From Mixia osmundae IAM 14324 (lineage: Eukaryota > Basidiomycota > Mixiomycetes > Mixiales > Mixiaceae): a DNA stretch of 64,000 nt. Location: positions 248,001 to 312,000 of the forward strand of contig NW_014575557.1 of the NCBI RefSeq assembly GCF_000708205.1, written 5' to 3'. A model generated the notes under the pieces. The model made no database searches, had not been told where the DNA came from, and saw nothing but the letters and a program-made list of their open reading frames with translations. Shown piece by piece: positions 23,914 through 38,454 of the stretch (position 1 is its first letter; each line of letters begins with the position of its first letter). The translations under genes were made by a program, and so were the position numbers.

Positions 23914-26900
23914 ATGGCAGACAAAGAACGACTAGCTCGAAGCGATTCGCTACAGACGGCCTGGCCCATCCGAACAAGATCGGACCGTTCCTCGCAGCAA
24001 ACAGTCAAAGTCTACCAGCGCACTCGTCCTACATTTTCGCGTCGATCGGCACAGTACAACAGCAAGCTGATCGAGCCAGAAACCGAGTCAAAGTCTGCTA
24101 AAGCTCTCAAAGCTGACATACTCGATTCACTCTCGTCCTTGACACTCTGCGAAACACCGTCCCTGTCAGCTTCTCTCTCGTCGTCGATCTACCTTTCCCC
24201 GGGCTACGATGATGCTGCGCTCCCATGTCAGCCGAGACGAGCCGGTATCAGGGAGCGACTCAACAGCTCTCTCTCGTCTTCAGTGCTCGCCCTCAGTCCT
24301 CCCTCTCGCAACAAGATGCAGCGCGCAAAATCGGCCCAGATGTCGTTGGCGTCTGCCGCTACCACCATACATAGCGAAGAGAATTCCAGTCAGGTCTTCG
24401 GAGTTGCGTTCAGTCCCGACAAGATCACACTGAGGTCGCCTAAAACTCTTAACGGCACGACGGCGTCACGCACAGGCAGGAGAGGTTTCAGCCTATTCAG
24501 TCCTCCACGCACAACAAGATCACAAATGTCAAACGTCACGCCGCAGGTCGATCTGCCACCGTCCTTCTCGCAATTACTTGACACCGATCTTCGCACTGAG
24601 CTCGAATCCGTTTCGGTCAGTGTCACCGGTGGCTGACGGGTTTTAGCTGACATTGACGTAGATGTACCGCCGTCACATGTATCCTCAATCGGCGAAAGGG
24701 CTCAAAGCGTCAAAGTCGTCTGCAACATTGCTGACTCGTTCAGCAAAAGGCCAGATCACCAAAGCGCCTTCGAGCAGACGCGCGACCATCTCGTCAGCTA
24801 TCAATGCGCTCAGTAACTTCTCGAGCTCAGTGCTCGCGCTTGCACCTTTTCCTGACACGAACACCCACGCCGACAAAGCGCTCGAACAAGACCAGGCAAC
24901 GCAAGATCCGGACCTGTCGCTTGCTTCGTCTACCTTTCCAGCATGGCATGTTCGCACCGGATCTGGCTCCGGCTCGCTCGCGGCCGGACTCGATCGTGAC
25001 TTGCCGGCCCTGCCTCAGGATGTACATGTGACGGACCCTGCGGTCCAAGCAAAGCACCAGGCGCTCGAGCGATCACTCAGCGATCTGATGCTTGCAGCTG
25101 CAGACATCTTCGAGCCACTCCCTTTACCTTTGCGCTCCTCGCATCGAGTCCGTCATGCTGCCGGCACGCCTCGTTTGATCCCTGCAAGATCGCTGAACGT
25201 TTCGCCCACGCCAAGGAAGTCACACGGAAATGGCATGCCGCTTCGCAAGTACGCTTCTGCTCAGCAACTCTATCATCGCCGTTTCGACTCTGGCTCATCA
25301 GCAAATCACGAAAAGGCAATCAGACGTCAGATCTCGCTCGATCAGCTCCTCTTGTCAGACAACACGCCTTCCCGGGCTGATAGGGAAGCCGGCATTCAGC
25401 GTGAGAGTCAGCTCTATTCGACACCGTTTCAGTCAATGCCTACTGTCGACGATCATCAACGCGGTAGCTCTTTCAGCGGCTCGCACATGAGTCTCATGTC
25501 CTTTGCGCAGCCAGCACGGGTCACGGAGCCTGCTAAGGCGCATACTAGACCTACTCGTGAGCGCAAGCCAACTTACCTTTCCATCGCAGAAGAGTCGACT
25601 CCGATCAATACGCTTGAAAGATTGCAGCAGGTGCAGACAAGGCCAAACTCCTACTTTGCTCATTCGCCTTCCAACCCTTCCGTCTGGACGCACCCCGGCG
25701 TCATTTCGCCTTCACCTACTTGCCGATTCACGTCAGAGATAGATAATGCGCGTCTGAGTCCTTTCTGGACGGAGGATTCGCGAGACAACTCTCAAAGCAA
25801 GTCACGATCCCATTGGTTGCGTCTCAAGGTTGCTCTACTTGCTCATGCAAGCACCGCTCTTGCGGTCGTAAAGAGAAGCGTGGGAACGCAGACCGCCAAG
25901 CAGGATGAGGAGAAAAGGGTCGAATTCAGCACGCCTAAACGAGGACCCGGTCTGACTACGAAAACCACATCAAAGAATCTAGCCCGCACGATGACTATGC
26001 ATCCGGGCGACAAGGAAAAAGCTACCTACAACCACCTTGGCGATAGCAGACAGTCTGACTACTTCAGAGATTCGCAGGGCAGGCTTCGTAAGCTCAAAGT
26101 TCGTTGACTCAGCTTGCTAAGGGGCGCACGTCTGATTCGTGGAGCAGATTGCTGGTCTTGCGCTGATCGTACTCGTTGTGGCCTTGGCCATTGTGGCGGT
26201 ATCACTTGCGATTACTCGCGGGGCACGAGTAGGCGCTGGCGATATGCCGATGGCGACGAACGTCTCTACAGCATCACTACAGTCTACACAGAGACCTTTT
26301 TACGCGATCGGCTATGACGCACCGGGCGCTGGCAACTTCAATTGGTGCAATGTATCATACGCGCAGATCTATCGCGACGTTCAGCAGCTTGCACAATTTA
26401 CCACACGCCTTCGCACGTACTCCAGCGATTGCGGTCAGCTAAGCATGCTCCTGCAAGCCATCGACACCAGCAAAGTCAACCTCACAGTCGAGGCGGGCGT
26501 CCTGATGGACGCTCAAGAGTCTACGTTCGACCGACAGCTCGCTGCCGTCAATGCAGCAATGTCGAAATACAAAGGCCGCCACATCTCGTCCATCATTGTG
26601 GGCAGCAACTATCTCTCGACGAGCATTCGATCTAACACAACGTCTGCCACTCAAGAGCTCGTGCGCGCCATGACGGTCACCGCGACGGAGATCAAACCGT
26701 TTGTCGAAGCCTTCGGCATAGCCTCCATTCCAATCGGCACGGCACAAGTCGCGGGCTGCATTGATCCGGTCTTCGGTGCAGCAGCCGACTTTGTCATCGC
26801 AAATCTTCCTCCTGTACGTCTTTGAATGCGAGCGTTCACGCAGGCTGACTTTGCTGTGAATAGGCTGCGTCGAGCACAGATGTCGCACAGACATATGCCA

Positions 26901-27121
26901 ACCTCGTCAAAACCCTAGGCAGTACCGGCCCGTCTGTCTATCTCGGCATGGCGAGCTGGCCGAATGCGAGCAACGCGACGGCTCTCGATCAGTTCATACA
27001 ACGGAATCTGTGTGCACCTCGGGCAGATCGCATGATGTGGCCAATCGCTCAAGATGCGCCGGCCGGGCTCTTCACTGCGTCATTCGGCGAAGTTGACGCG
27101 GCTTGTGCTGTCGGGCCCTGA
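23914..27121 (+). CDS. Type II membrane protein with long disordered cytosolic part and GH17-like ectodomain
   Basis: Four exons (23914..24615, 24662..26098, 26148..26813, 26864..27121) encode 1020 residues. The first 713 are Ser/Thr/Arg-rich and disordered. Residues about 714-735 (IAGLALIVLVVALAIVAVSL) form one transmembrane helix. The last 290 residues resemble the TIM barrel of GH17 glucanases: YAIGYDAPGAGNFNWC, then RTYSSDCGQ. The ectodomain piece has no ATG of its own before the membrane helix, and a 49-nt intron links it in frame to the long exon, so I join them. The usual GH17 acid VGNE reads VGSN and the usual ExGWP reads MASWP, so catalysis is doubtful. The alternative is two genes, with the second lacking a start. 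Confidence 0.7.
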
Positions 27122-27257
27122 GGCGCACAGACCGCAATGACGCAGATCGGCAATGCAATTCTTCTTCATGCCAAGTACGCGAGGCTTGCATAGCCGGCTT
27201 GAGCGGCTTTATCCTAGTCAAGTAGCGTACGCACAGAGTACACTTTGTTGCTACAGG

Positions 27258-27608
27258 ATGAAATCGGTCGCTTACGTCTTTGCTCTTGCGCTGTCGGTCT
27301 CTTATGTAGTTGCGGCACCGGTATGCTGATGTCTGAGCGACATTTGATGGGCTGATGATGCCTGCGCAGATGCCTGCCACGACGGGCGGTAAACAGACTC
27401 GGGGCGATAGTGCGAACAATCAGCAGCAGTCTGCCGGCGTACGTCTCGCTGCAAGCATCACCAAGACGGCCAGCGCTTCTTCTGTGACCCTGAAATGGTT
27501 CTGTCGCTGATATGGAGACAATAGGCAATCAGTGGCGCGATGGGTGACGCGAGAGGCCTGACGTCGGGTATCACTGGCATTGTAGCGGCTTCGCAGCAGC
27601 TTGCGTGA
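27258..27608 (+). CDS. Small secreted protein (71 residues)
   Basis: Three exons (27258..27320, 27370..27438, 27525..27608). Exon 1 is exactly a signal peptide, MKSVAYVFALALSVSYVVAAP, ending at the predicted cleavage site. The mature part is short, with a Gln/Asn-rich stretch, no Cys, and a Gly/Ala-rich C-terminus (GAMGDARGLTSGITGIVAAS). Both introns have standard GT-AG ends and CTGA-type branch points, and all three exons are phase 0. No family recognised; it could be an effector-like or wall-linked peptide. Too short to stand out as an open frame, but frame and splice signals agree. Confidence 0.6.
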
Positions 27609-27780
27609 ACGTACAGCAGTCTGAATTGCACGCTACGGTGCGACAAGATCGAGACCATTGCAGGCGCAGGGAGATGCACAGAGCAAAGGATTGACAAGCT
27701 CAGGTGATGTCGTCATCGCGTCTACTATCGCTCGAATTCTCGTAGCTTGACGACGCGTGTATCTGTCAGAGTGAAGCAAG

Positions 27781-28127
27781 ATGAGCTGTGAGTGTTCGTA
27801 CGCCGATGCCCCCTACTGTTCGTTAAACGTTTTCACCAGCCTATATCGTGATGTTCCATGACGACACGTCAGACGACGTGGTCAAGCAGACCAAGAAGGA
27901 GATTACCGACTTTGGCGGCAAGATTAAGTATGTAGACATATCGTATTTCAGGCCGAGCTGACACATGTGCTCGCAGCAAGGAAGACTTTGGCTTTGTTCT
28001 CCCCGGCGCATTCGAAGCGACAATACCCGATCAGACTTTCCAAAAGCTGCAGTCGTCCATCTCGACGAGCGCAACTTCAGGTCTCAAAGTGATCGAACCC
28101 AACGGGACAGTGAAGATCCAAGCATGA
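27781..28127 (+). CDS. PBI2: Proteinase B inhibitor-like (I9 inhibitor domain) protein
   Basis: Three exons (27781..27787, 27840..27927, 27977..28127) encode 81 residues. The first coding exon is only seven bases (ATGAGCT). The product reads MSSYIVMFHDDTS, then a helix VVKQTKKEITDFGGKI, then FVLPGAFEATIPD and a final strand ending KVIEPNGTVKIQA, which is the I9 propeptide-like fold of yeast Pbi2, an inhibitor of vacuolar subtilisin. No signal peptide, as in the yeast protein, so a cytosolic/vacuolar role is inferred. Tail to tail with ferrochelatase, 61 bp apart. Confidence 0.82.
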
Positions 28128-28188
28128 TGATGCTCATTGGGACAACAATATGCGGCTCGAACCACGAGAGAGAGAGGAATAGGAGGGT

Positions 28189-29944
<1,756 letters not shown>

Positions 29945-30156
29945 CACGACTTCTCTCAAGATGGAGGTGCGTTCGATTTCGAAATTCGACCGACGCGATT
30001 CGCCGCAACACACGTACACGTACCCTTGCCACGCAACATCAGCTCCTTCAACACTCAGCTCAGCGTTCAGCAAGGTCTGCCGCTGATCTGAACAGCCAAA
30101 TTTAACATAAGCGCAGGAAATGAAGTCAATGCATCTCTCATGCCATGTAAGATTGA

Positions 30157-30990
30157 TCACGATTCGACATCGACGCCGAATTGGTACGTCGTGAAGGTTG
30201 CCTGACCAATGAATGCTTCTGTGCCTGCTTCGACAGCGTTGAGAATGAGCTCATCGTTGAGACCGTTGACGTTCTCGACACCCCATCGCACAAAGTCGAG
30301 CACGTCGCCTTGGTACTGCTCAATGTTGTCAGGGGCAACGAAGGAGATACAGGTCCAATGTGACACCGGGCCCGCATGTACTGTCCAAGTCGTCCCTTGC
30401 AGGGTGACAGTACCGATCTGTGGTCCGACCGGCGCAGCATTCTGATGGCCAGTCCAGACCATGATCTCGAAAGCGCTGACAGCAGATGAGCCGCCATCAT
30501 TGGGAGCTGTGCCGAGCCAGATATCGAAAGAGACGTCCCAGTGAGCGTCTGCTGGCCCTTCGACAGTCCAGGACCAGCTGGACTGTAATGATTTGTAGTT
30601 CGAGATGGGCTGCTGTAAGCTGTTCTGGGTCGATTTGAGAGCGACGCTGGAGTATGTTTTGACTTGGTCTTGCGCATTCTGCCATTGCCACTGGGACGCG
30701 AAGGCAGCCTTGCCCGCGTTGCACTCGTATACTTGGGTGCTCTGACTGCCAGAGCCAGAGTCTTGGTTCCATTTGTCGGCCATGACCGTGTACTTGTTGT
30801 CGCAGACATCTTGTGTAGCCCATTGATCGGTGAGCAATTTTGTAGCCAGTCCGAGTTTCCGTTCACCAAATTCGCGGCGTGAGAATCGGCGGTCATCAAC
30901 TTGGCCGGCAAGTCGATGAGGACCTCTCTTGATATGGGTGGCCATGCATAGCTGAGCGCACAGCGCAAAGAGGGCGAACAGACCGATCAT
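30157..30990 (-). CDS. Secreted GH12 glucanase (endoglucanase/xyloglucanase)
   Basis: A single exon gives 277 residues. The start MIGLFALFALCAQLC is a signal peptide, followed by THIKR, a likely Kex2 site. The GH12 jelly roll is complete: YTVMADKWNQ near the start, SWSWTVEG, the nucleophile Glu in SAFEIMVWTG, VLDFVRWG, and the acid/base Glu in EAGTEAFIG. GH12 enzymes cut beta-1,4-glucan or xyloglucan of plant cell walls, fitting a plant-associated fungus. Upstream frames in phase lack an ATG, so the start at 30990 is preferred. A GH12-like relative lies at 37 kb. Confidence 0.9.
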   Translation of the reverse strand: MIGLFALFALCAQLCMATHIKRGPHRLAGQVDDRRFSRREFGERKLGLATKLLTDQWATQDVCDNKYTVMADKWNQDSGSGSQSTQVYECNAGKAAFASQWQWQNAQDQVKTYSSVALKSTQNSLQQPISNYKSLQSSWSWTVEGPADAHWDVSFDIWLGTAPNDGGSSAVSAFEIMVWTGHQNAAPVGPQIGTVTLQGTTWTVHAGPVSHWTCISFVAPDNIEQYQGDVLDFVRWGVENVNGLNDELILNAVEAGTEAFIGQATFTTYQFGVDVES

Positions 30991-32807
30991 CTTTGGATGT
31001 ACACGGAGCTGACCGACAGCTTGGTACACGATCGACGTCTACAGGCAGACTATATTTCGATCCGCGCGAGCAAATCAGAACCAGTCTGAGCTACTGTCGG
31101 CTTGCGACTGGGAGTGATGGCGGCAGTATGGCGATGCGTTGGCACGCAACCGGCGGCAAGAACCTCGCAACGCGTCAAGGCGACGCAATCGCTATGCTCG
31201 CCGCCGAGGGGGTCAGAGTCGCCCTGACTAGAGTCCGAGCGCGAGTCTGGCGGATGCTCTTATCCCGGCGATCGTATGTAACCTCGCGACCGACTTGCAT
31301 GGCTTGGCCTGCAAATTGTGAACAGAGAAGCGACGCGCTTGAACGCATGACGGTCGTCATAGCATGATTGCTATCGCTCGGTAGCATATCCGACATGTGT
31401 TGTCGGCGGACGCAAGCATGGCGGTGAAGAGCGAGTTCGGATCAACGTCGCTTGGTCAGCCAGTGCGGCGCATGATCTCACGATGACCAACGCATCACAC
31501 GTATAACGCGTGCACAGTCGAGCTGAGTACCATGCGGACAGATCAGGTCTGCTGGCAGCATTGCGCTCGGATTTAGCGGGGAACACGTCGCGAAGTCAGC
31601 TGCTTGATGATAAGATAGCATAGACGACACGGAGATCGATTGATAGCTTTTGCGGAGATGGAGCAGCACGAGGATGCTGAGAGGTCCCGACACAGCAGTC
31701 CAGCCGATATCTGCCGAAATCGAAAAAGCGTTCGGCGATGCTTGTACGCATGGCAGGCTGAGGCTGATCAGCACGAGCGAATTTTGGTTCAGCTAACACG
31801 CGACACAGAAAGCTGGATGTTTTTTATGACATAGCAGAGTCGAGCAGATCCCCTCATTGGAGCTCGCTGATGTGGCTGACGAATGCGATAGGGACAGCAA
31901 GGGAATCTCGGGACATCGTGTGTGCCGTGCATGTGGAATCATCGCAGGCGCCGACGAGGCGAGACCTTTGCGTCTTCGAAATGCAGAAAGGCGTGAAAAA
32001 TCGAGGATGAATAAGGGTAAATTACGATTGCTTAGCCAAAGCGTGGAGGTTTCGATCGCAGTCGAGAATTGTGCGCCTCGCGCGAATGAAATCGGCTGTA
32101 TTGTCGCGCGAAGGTCGTCACGGGCCGAGCAGGAGACTGGCCTAGGAGAGCTCCGTCGTGGAACTGTCTGTGAGATCTTCGGAAACGCGCAAAGAGTCGA
32201 CATTGCCAAGGGGATAGCGAGAAACACGAAGCTGTCCAGAAGAGAGTCGAAGAGTGGGCAGGCCGCACGATATAGACGTAAATCAGCTTTCGCTCTTCGC
32301 ACAGCGCAGAGGTAGACAGCAGCTTCGCCAGCCGAGTACGATCGACTGTAGAGAACATTGATAGAGAACAGCACTGTTGACAACGCCAGCTCGTCGTCAT
32401 CACTATCAGTCGCCGGACAGACGAGGCACGCTCAGACGGGCGACATAGACGCTCGGTCGCACCAGAAGAGCTCTTTCAGGCCGGGCAGATTGCCGTGCCT
32501 AGCCGAGTGACGGACCAGGCTATCATCGCATCTAGACTGTTGCTCGTTCAGCGCCGCAGACTGGCGGTCACTAGGGAAGCTGGACAAGCTCTGTAGGCGC
32601 CCCTTGCCACACTCCCGTCGATAGGGTTCACAGGCACTCTGTGCACTACACAGCGACGCTCTCGCGCAGCCCATTTGAGCCAGTGCGCCCACAAGCACGC
32701 TTGCAGTCGGGCCGCGCAACACGCTAAGGACGTCTCACGCGAAAGGGGCCAGCACGGACATTCAGCTTGTCGTCTAGCAGTGGGACGGCAGGCTGCTCAG
32801 ATCAAGC
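30991..32807. other. Long spacer between GH12 and SRPK genes
   Basis: About 1.8 kb between two divergent genes. Frames of 100-200 residues occur on both strands (31.8-32.4 kb) but begin without ATG, are low in hydrophobic structure, and mirror each other, so I treat them as chance. It should hold both promoters. It is the longest non-coding stretch in the window and could hide a short multi-exon or non-coding gene. Confidence 0.35.
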
Positions 32808-35498
<2,691 letters not shown>

Positions 35499-35579
35499 TT
35501 ATTCGCATTATAGACTGTACTGTTGCGTGGTTTATTGGAGTTCATGTTCGTTTTGCTAGATCGATGCTGGATGCTGTCA

Positions 35580-36815
35580 TTACAGTTTACTGTCGGTGTC
35601 GACGAGAGCCATGCCTGCTTCTCGGCCGGTCCTGTGGGCGTCTGACCATCGTTGGGTCGAGTTGCTTTCGAACGAGCTCAGTACGTCAACGAGAGGATCG
35701 CCTTTGTTGAGCGCATTTGCAAGAGCCTCGCCAAGCTTAGCTCCGTCGACCAGAGCATGGCAAGCACCGCCTTCGCTCACGAGGAGCGGTATCGAGTGCC
35801 TGGCATCGCCCAGCAAAGCAACACGATCTTCGTGTACTTTGCTTTGCGTAGGGTCCATTGACCGCATCAGCCAGTTGTAGATCCTGTCCCCCTTGTCCGG
35901 CTTGATGCTCTGTAGCAGCTGGTGCCAAGGCTCCGATGTTTCTTTCGAGAAAGCATCAGTCTCCGTGTAGAGTGCGTCGGGTATCTTCTGTGCATCTTCA
36001 AGCGTTCGTTCTGGCTTCCACAGCGGATCGTCTTCCTTTGAGTTTTGCGGCCTTCGTCCATAGCTGCTCGAGCAGTCAGTCTTGGCTTGCAACTGGACGA
36101 ATGGGTCACATACGCCCATTGGAGCCTCGTATCACCCTCTTCGAGGTTATTGAAGCTGTACCATGCATACCTGCCGTTTTGTCGTAATGTCTGGCTGGTC
36201 GTACTCGAGGTCATGTAAGGCTTTGCTTCTTCGATCGACATGAGTCTTTGACCGGAATACATGACGACGTCGAGGATCTCGTGCTTCAGGTTGGGCAAGA
36301 AGGCTCTTCGCACGATGGAATGCACGCCATCGCACGCAATGACGACGGACGCTCTGATCTTTTCCCCGGATTCGAGCAGGACCGACACGCCGTCAGCATC
36401 CGTCTCGATCGTCTTGACAATCTTCTCGTGCTCTACTTTGTCCTTCCAGCCGGCCTGCAAGAGGTCTTGTAGTCTAGCCCGATTGAGTCGTAGCTTGGAT
36501 TGATCTGGCGGAGCAGATGATGGGTTTCGCAAGGCCGGCGACAAGAGCGCATCGACTGTTGCCGACTTCCAGTCCAGCTTTTCCCCAAGCGCGCTATCGA
36601 GTGAATCCATGGCCCAGTCGTGTAGGGTCAGCGAATGACCCTGCCGATCTTCATACTTGGCTCTTTCTAGGATCCTGCAATGCTTTGCCAGGCCGTGATG
36701 ATGCAACACTCGGACCAACGCAGCTCCTCTGCTCGAACAATCAGTGAGAATATCGCGCTGGACAAGAAGATGCGTACGCTATGCCTGAGCCGCATACCAC
36801 GATGGGTGTCGTCAT
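35580..36815 (-). CDS. FAD-dependent monooxygenase
   Basis: Three exons (36815..36778, 36728..36114, 36063..35580) encode 378 residues. The start IVVCGSGIAGAALVRVLHHHG is the FAD dinucleotide fold, split by the first intron; ILERA ends it. The middle has VVIACDGVHSIVRR, the DG motif that contacts FAD and NAD(P)H, and the second FAD motif VALLGDARHSIPLLVSEGG follows. This is the salicylate/kynurenine hydroxylase-like class; the substrate cannot be told from sequence. No signal peptide. It faces the GH12-like gene across 167 bp and converges on SRPK with 81 bp between stops. Confidence 0.85.
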
Positions 36816-36982
36816 TGCTCGAGGATGCGTAAAGAACAAAACGAACGCGTTTCGATGATTATTCCTTCCGATCGTCACTTGCGCCACACGTCACAACTCA
36901 TGTAACACTCCGCCTGTTGTCTCCTGTCTCGGCAACTGTTCATCGCCATGCCCTGCTCAGCTCAATTCCTTGAGTGGACAAA

Positions 36983-37901
36983 ATGTTTGCGCGTGCTATC
37001 GTTGTTGCCGGACTCGCTTCTTCTGCTATCGCCGCCAGCCAACAGTTCACGGATGTCTGCGAAAAGGGCGAGTTGCCAAGCATGCCAAACAGACACGGTA
37101 GCTGAAGAACATAGCAGGCTATGTCGTGGAAAGCTTGGAGCTCGCCAATAACGGAGGCAAAGGTTTGACCTCCCTGCATCTTCGTCCTTGCCCCGCTACA
37201 GGCGAAGCTGCCTTTGGTGCCATCTTTGACTGGTCTGGCGCCGATCTCACCGTCAAGGTGAGCCGTGCTGGATCTCAGACCAACAGACAGGTTGACACTT
37301 CGCAGTCGTATCCCAATGCTGCAATTACCGTCGGACTCAACAAGCCCATCGCGAGCTACAAGTCGATCCCGCTCTACATGAACTGGAACTGGCTCAAAGA
37401 TCCCTCTGCCATTCAAGCGTTCACCGGTCTCCAGATCCATCACAGCGGTATCCAGATCAAGATCACTCTGTCGTATCGAGGCGCAATGGCACCCGGCCAA
37501 CTCGTTGCTACCCCTGTCATTGGTGGCAAACAATTCAAGCTCTACAAAGACGAGCCATCGCAGACGTGGTCTTACCTCAATGATGGCTTCACTGGTACTG
37601 ATTTCTATGCCGAAGGACTCGTAAGTCGCACCAGCTCAGCAAGCTGACCAGAGCTGATGGAACAGTTGTAGGATTTTGTCAATGTACGGCTGTGAATCTC
37701 GCGATCAGCGCTGGCTGATCATCAGAAACAGGATGCCGCCAAACAAGGTGCGGCTCTGACAGGCGATCTGACGGCCGTCAGTGCGGGCACGGAGATCTTC
37801 AAGGTGCGAGCTTTGCATGCCTATAGGCCATGCTCTGATCACTCGCTTTGCAGGGCGAAGGCATTTTCTTGCTCAACGCTTTCACTTGTGTGCCATACTA
37901 G
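36983..37901 (+). CDS. Secreted GH12-like protein, probably not catalytic
   Basis: Five exons (36983..37067, 37118..37620, 37672..37683, 37732..37803, 37854..37901) encode 239 residues. MFARAIVVAGLASSAIAAS is a signal peptide. The fold matches GH12: SIPLYMNWNW, KQFKLYK, EGLDFVN and the acid/base block SAGTEIFKGEG. The strand that carries the nucleophile Glu in the 30-kb GH12 protein (FEIMVW) here reads IQIKITL, with Lys in place. Exon 3 is a 12-nt micro-exon coding DFVN, itself conserved in the GH12 at 30 kb. The first intron (50 nt) appears to use a GC donor, AAGG|GCGAGT; a second GC further right would give a 38-nt intron and is less likely. Confidence 0.72.
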
Positions 37902-38061
37902 CCGCTCTCGTAGCAATGCATTAATGTCTGGATCTCAATGAATTGCGATGCGATAGACTCGGTCCTGGTCATGCCTTCCCTCCTGTCGACATGTCGACGT
38001 GTCAACATGTCAACGCACGCGTCGTCTTCGTCGTGGTCTGGCTCGACATCCTGAGCGAACA

Positions 38062-38358
38062 ATGAAGCTCGTCAACGAGCCGTATGTCTATCCTGAGCCG
38101 GCCAAGACAAAGGCAATCTATCAAGTACAACATGGCTTGATGGGGCAGAAGCTAGAGGTGACCTTGAGCGATGGAAGGAGAATCAATGGCGTCTTTGCCG
38201 CTCTGAACCAAACGAGCGATATCATCCTCGTCGACGCAACAGAGACTGTGCAAGAAGGAGACAGTGTGCGTACGAGGAGCGTGGGAACGGTCATGCTTCC
38301 TGGCCAGCACCTCGTCAGAGCAACGAGCCGATCTCAGATGCATCTCGACATCGCATGA
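38062..38358 (+). CDS. NAA38: Sm/LSM-fold protein, NAA38 (LSMD1)-like
   Basis: A single exon gives 98 residues. Sm1 reads LEVTLSDGRRINGVFAALN...DIILVDA, and Sm2 reads SVGTVMLPGQHLVRA. The PG-x-HLV end of Sm2 is closest to the LSM subunit of the NatC N-terminal acetyltransferase (NAA38/LSMD1), as I know the family; Lsm8 is the alternative. Upstream in-phase codons have no ATG. It ends 96 bp from the AMPK gamma gene, tail to tail. Confidence 0.68.
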   Translation: MKLVNEPYVYPEPAKTKAIYQVQHGLMGQKLEVTLSDGRRINGVFAALNQTSDIILVDATETVQEGDSVRTRSVGTVMLPGQHLVRATSRSQMHLDIA

Positions 38359-38454
38359 CACGCGGCAGGATGCTTGCAGAGGATGCAATATACAGTACAA
38401 GGCGCTGGATCTACAGAGTATCTACACAATTACGACTCGTGCCGGGGAGATCGT

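Noticed and set aside
26139-26825. The GH17-like ectodomain as a separate gene starting at 26139
   Set aside because: There is no ATG before the membrane helix; the frame opens at a GTG. An intron in phase links it to the long exon upstream, so one gene is the simpler reading.
31793-32383. Opposed frames of 150-200 residues at 31.8-32.4 kb
   Set aside because: Neither begins with ATG, they mirror each other on opposite strands, and no fold or signal is visible.
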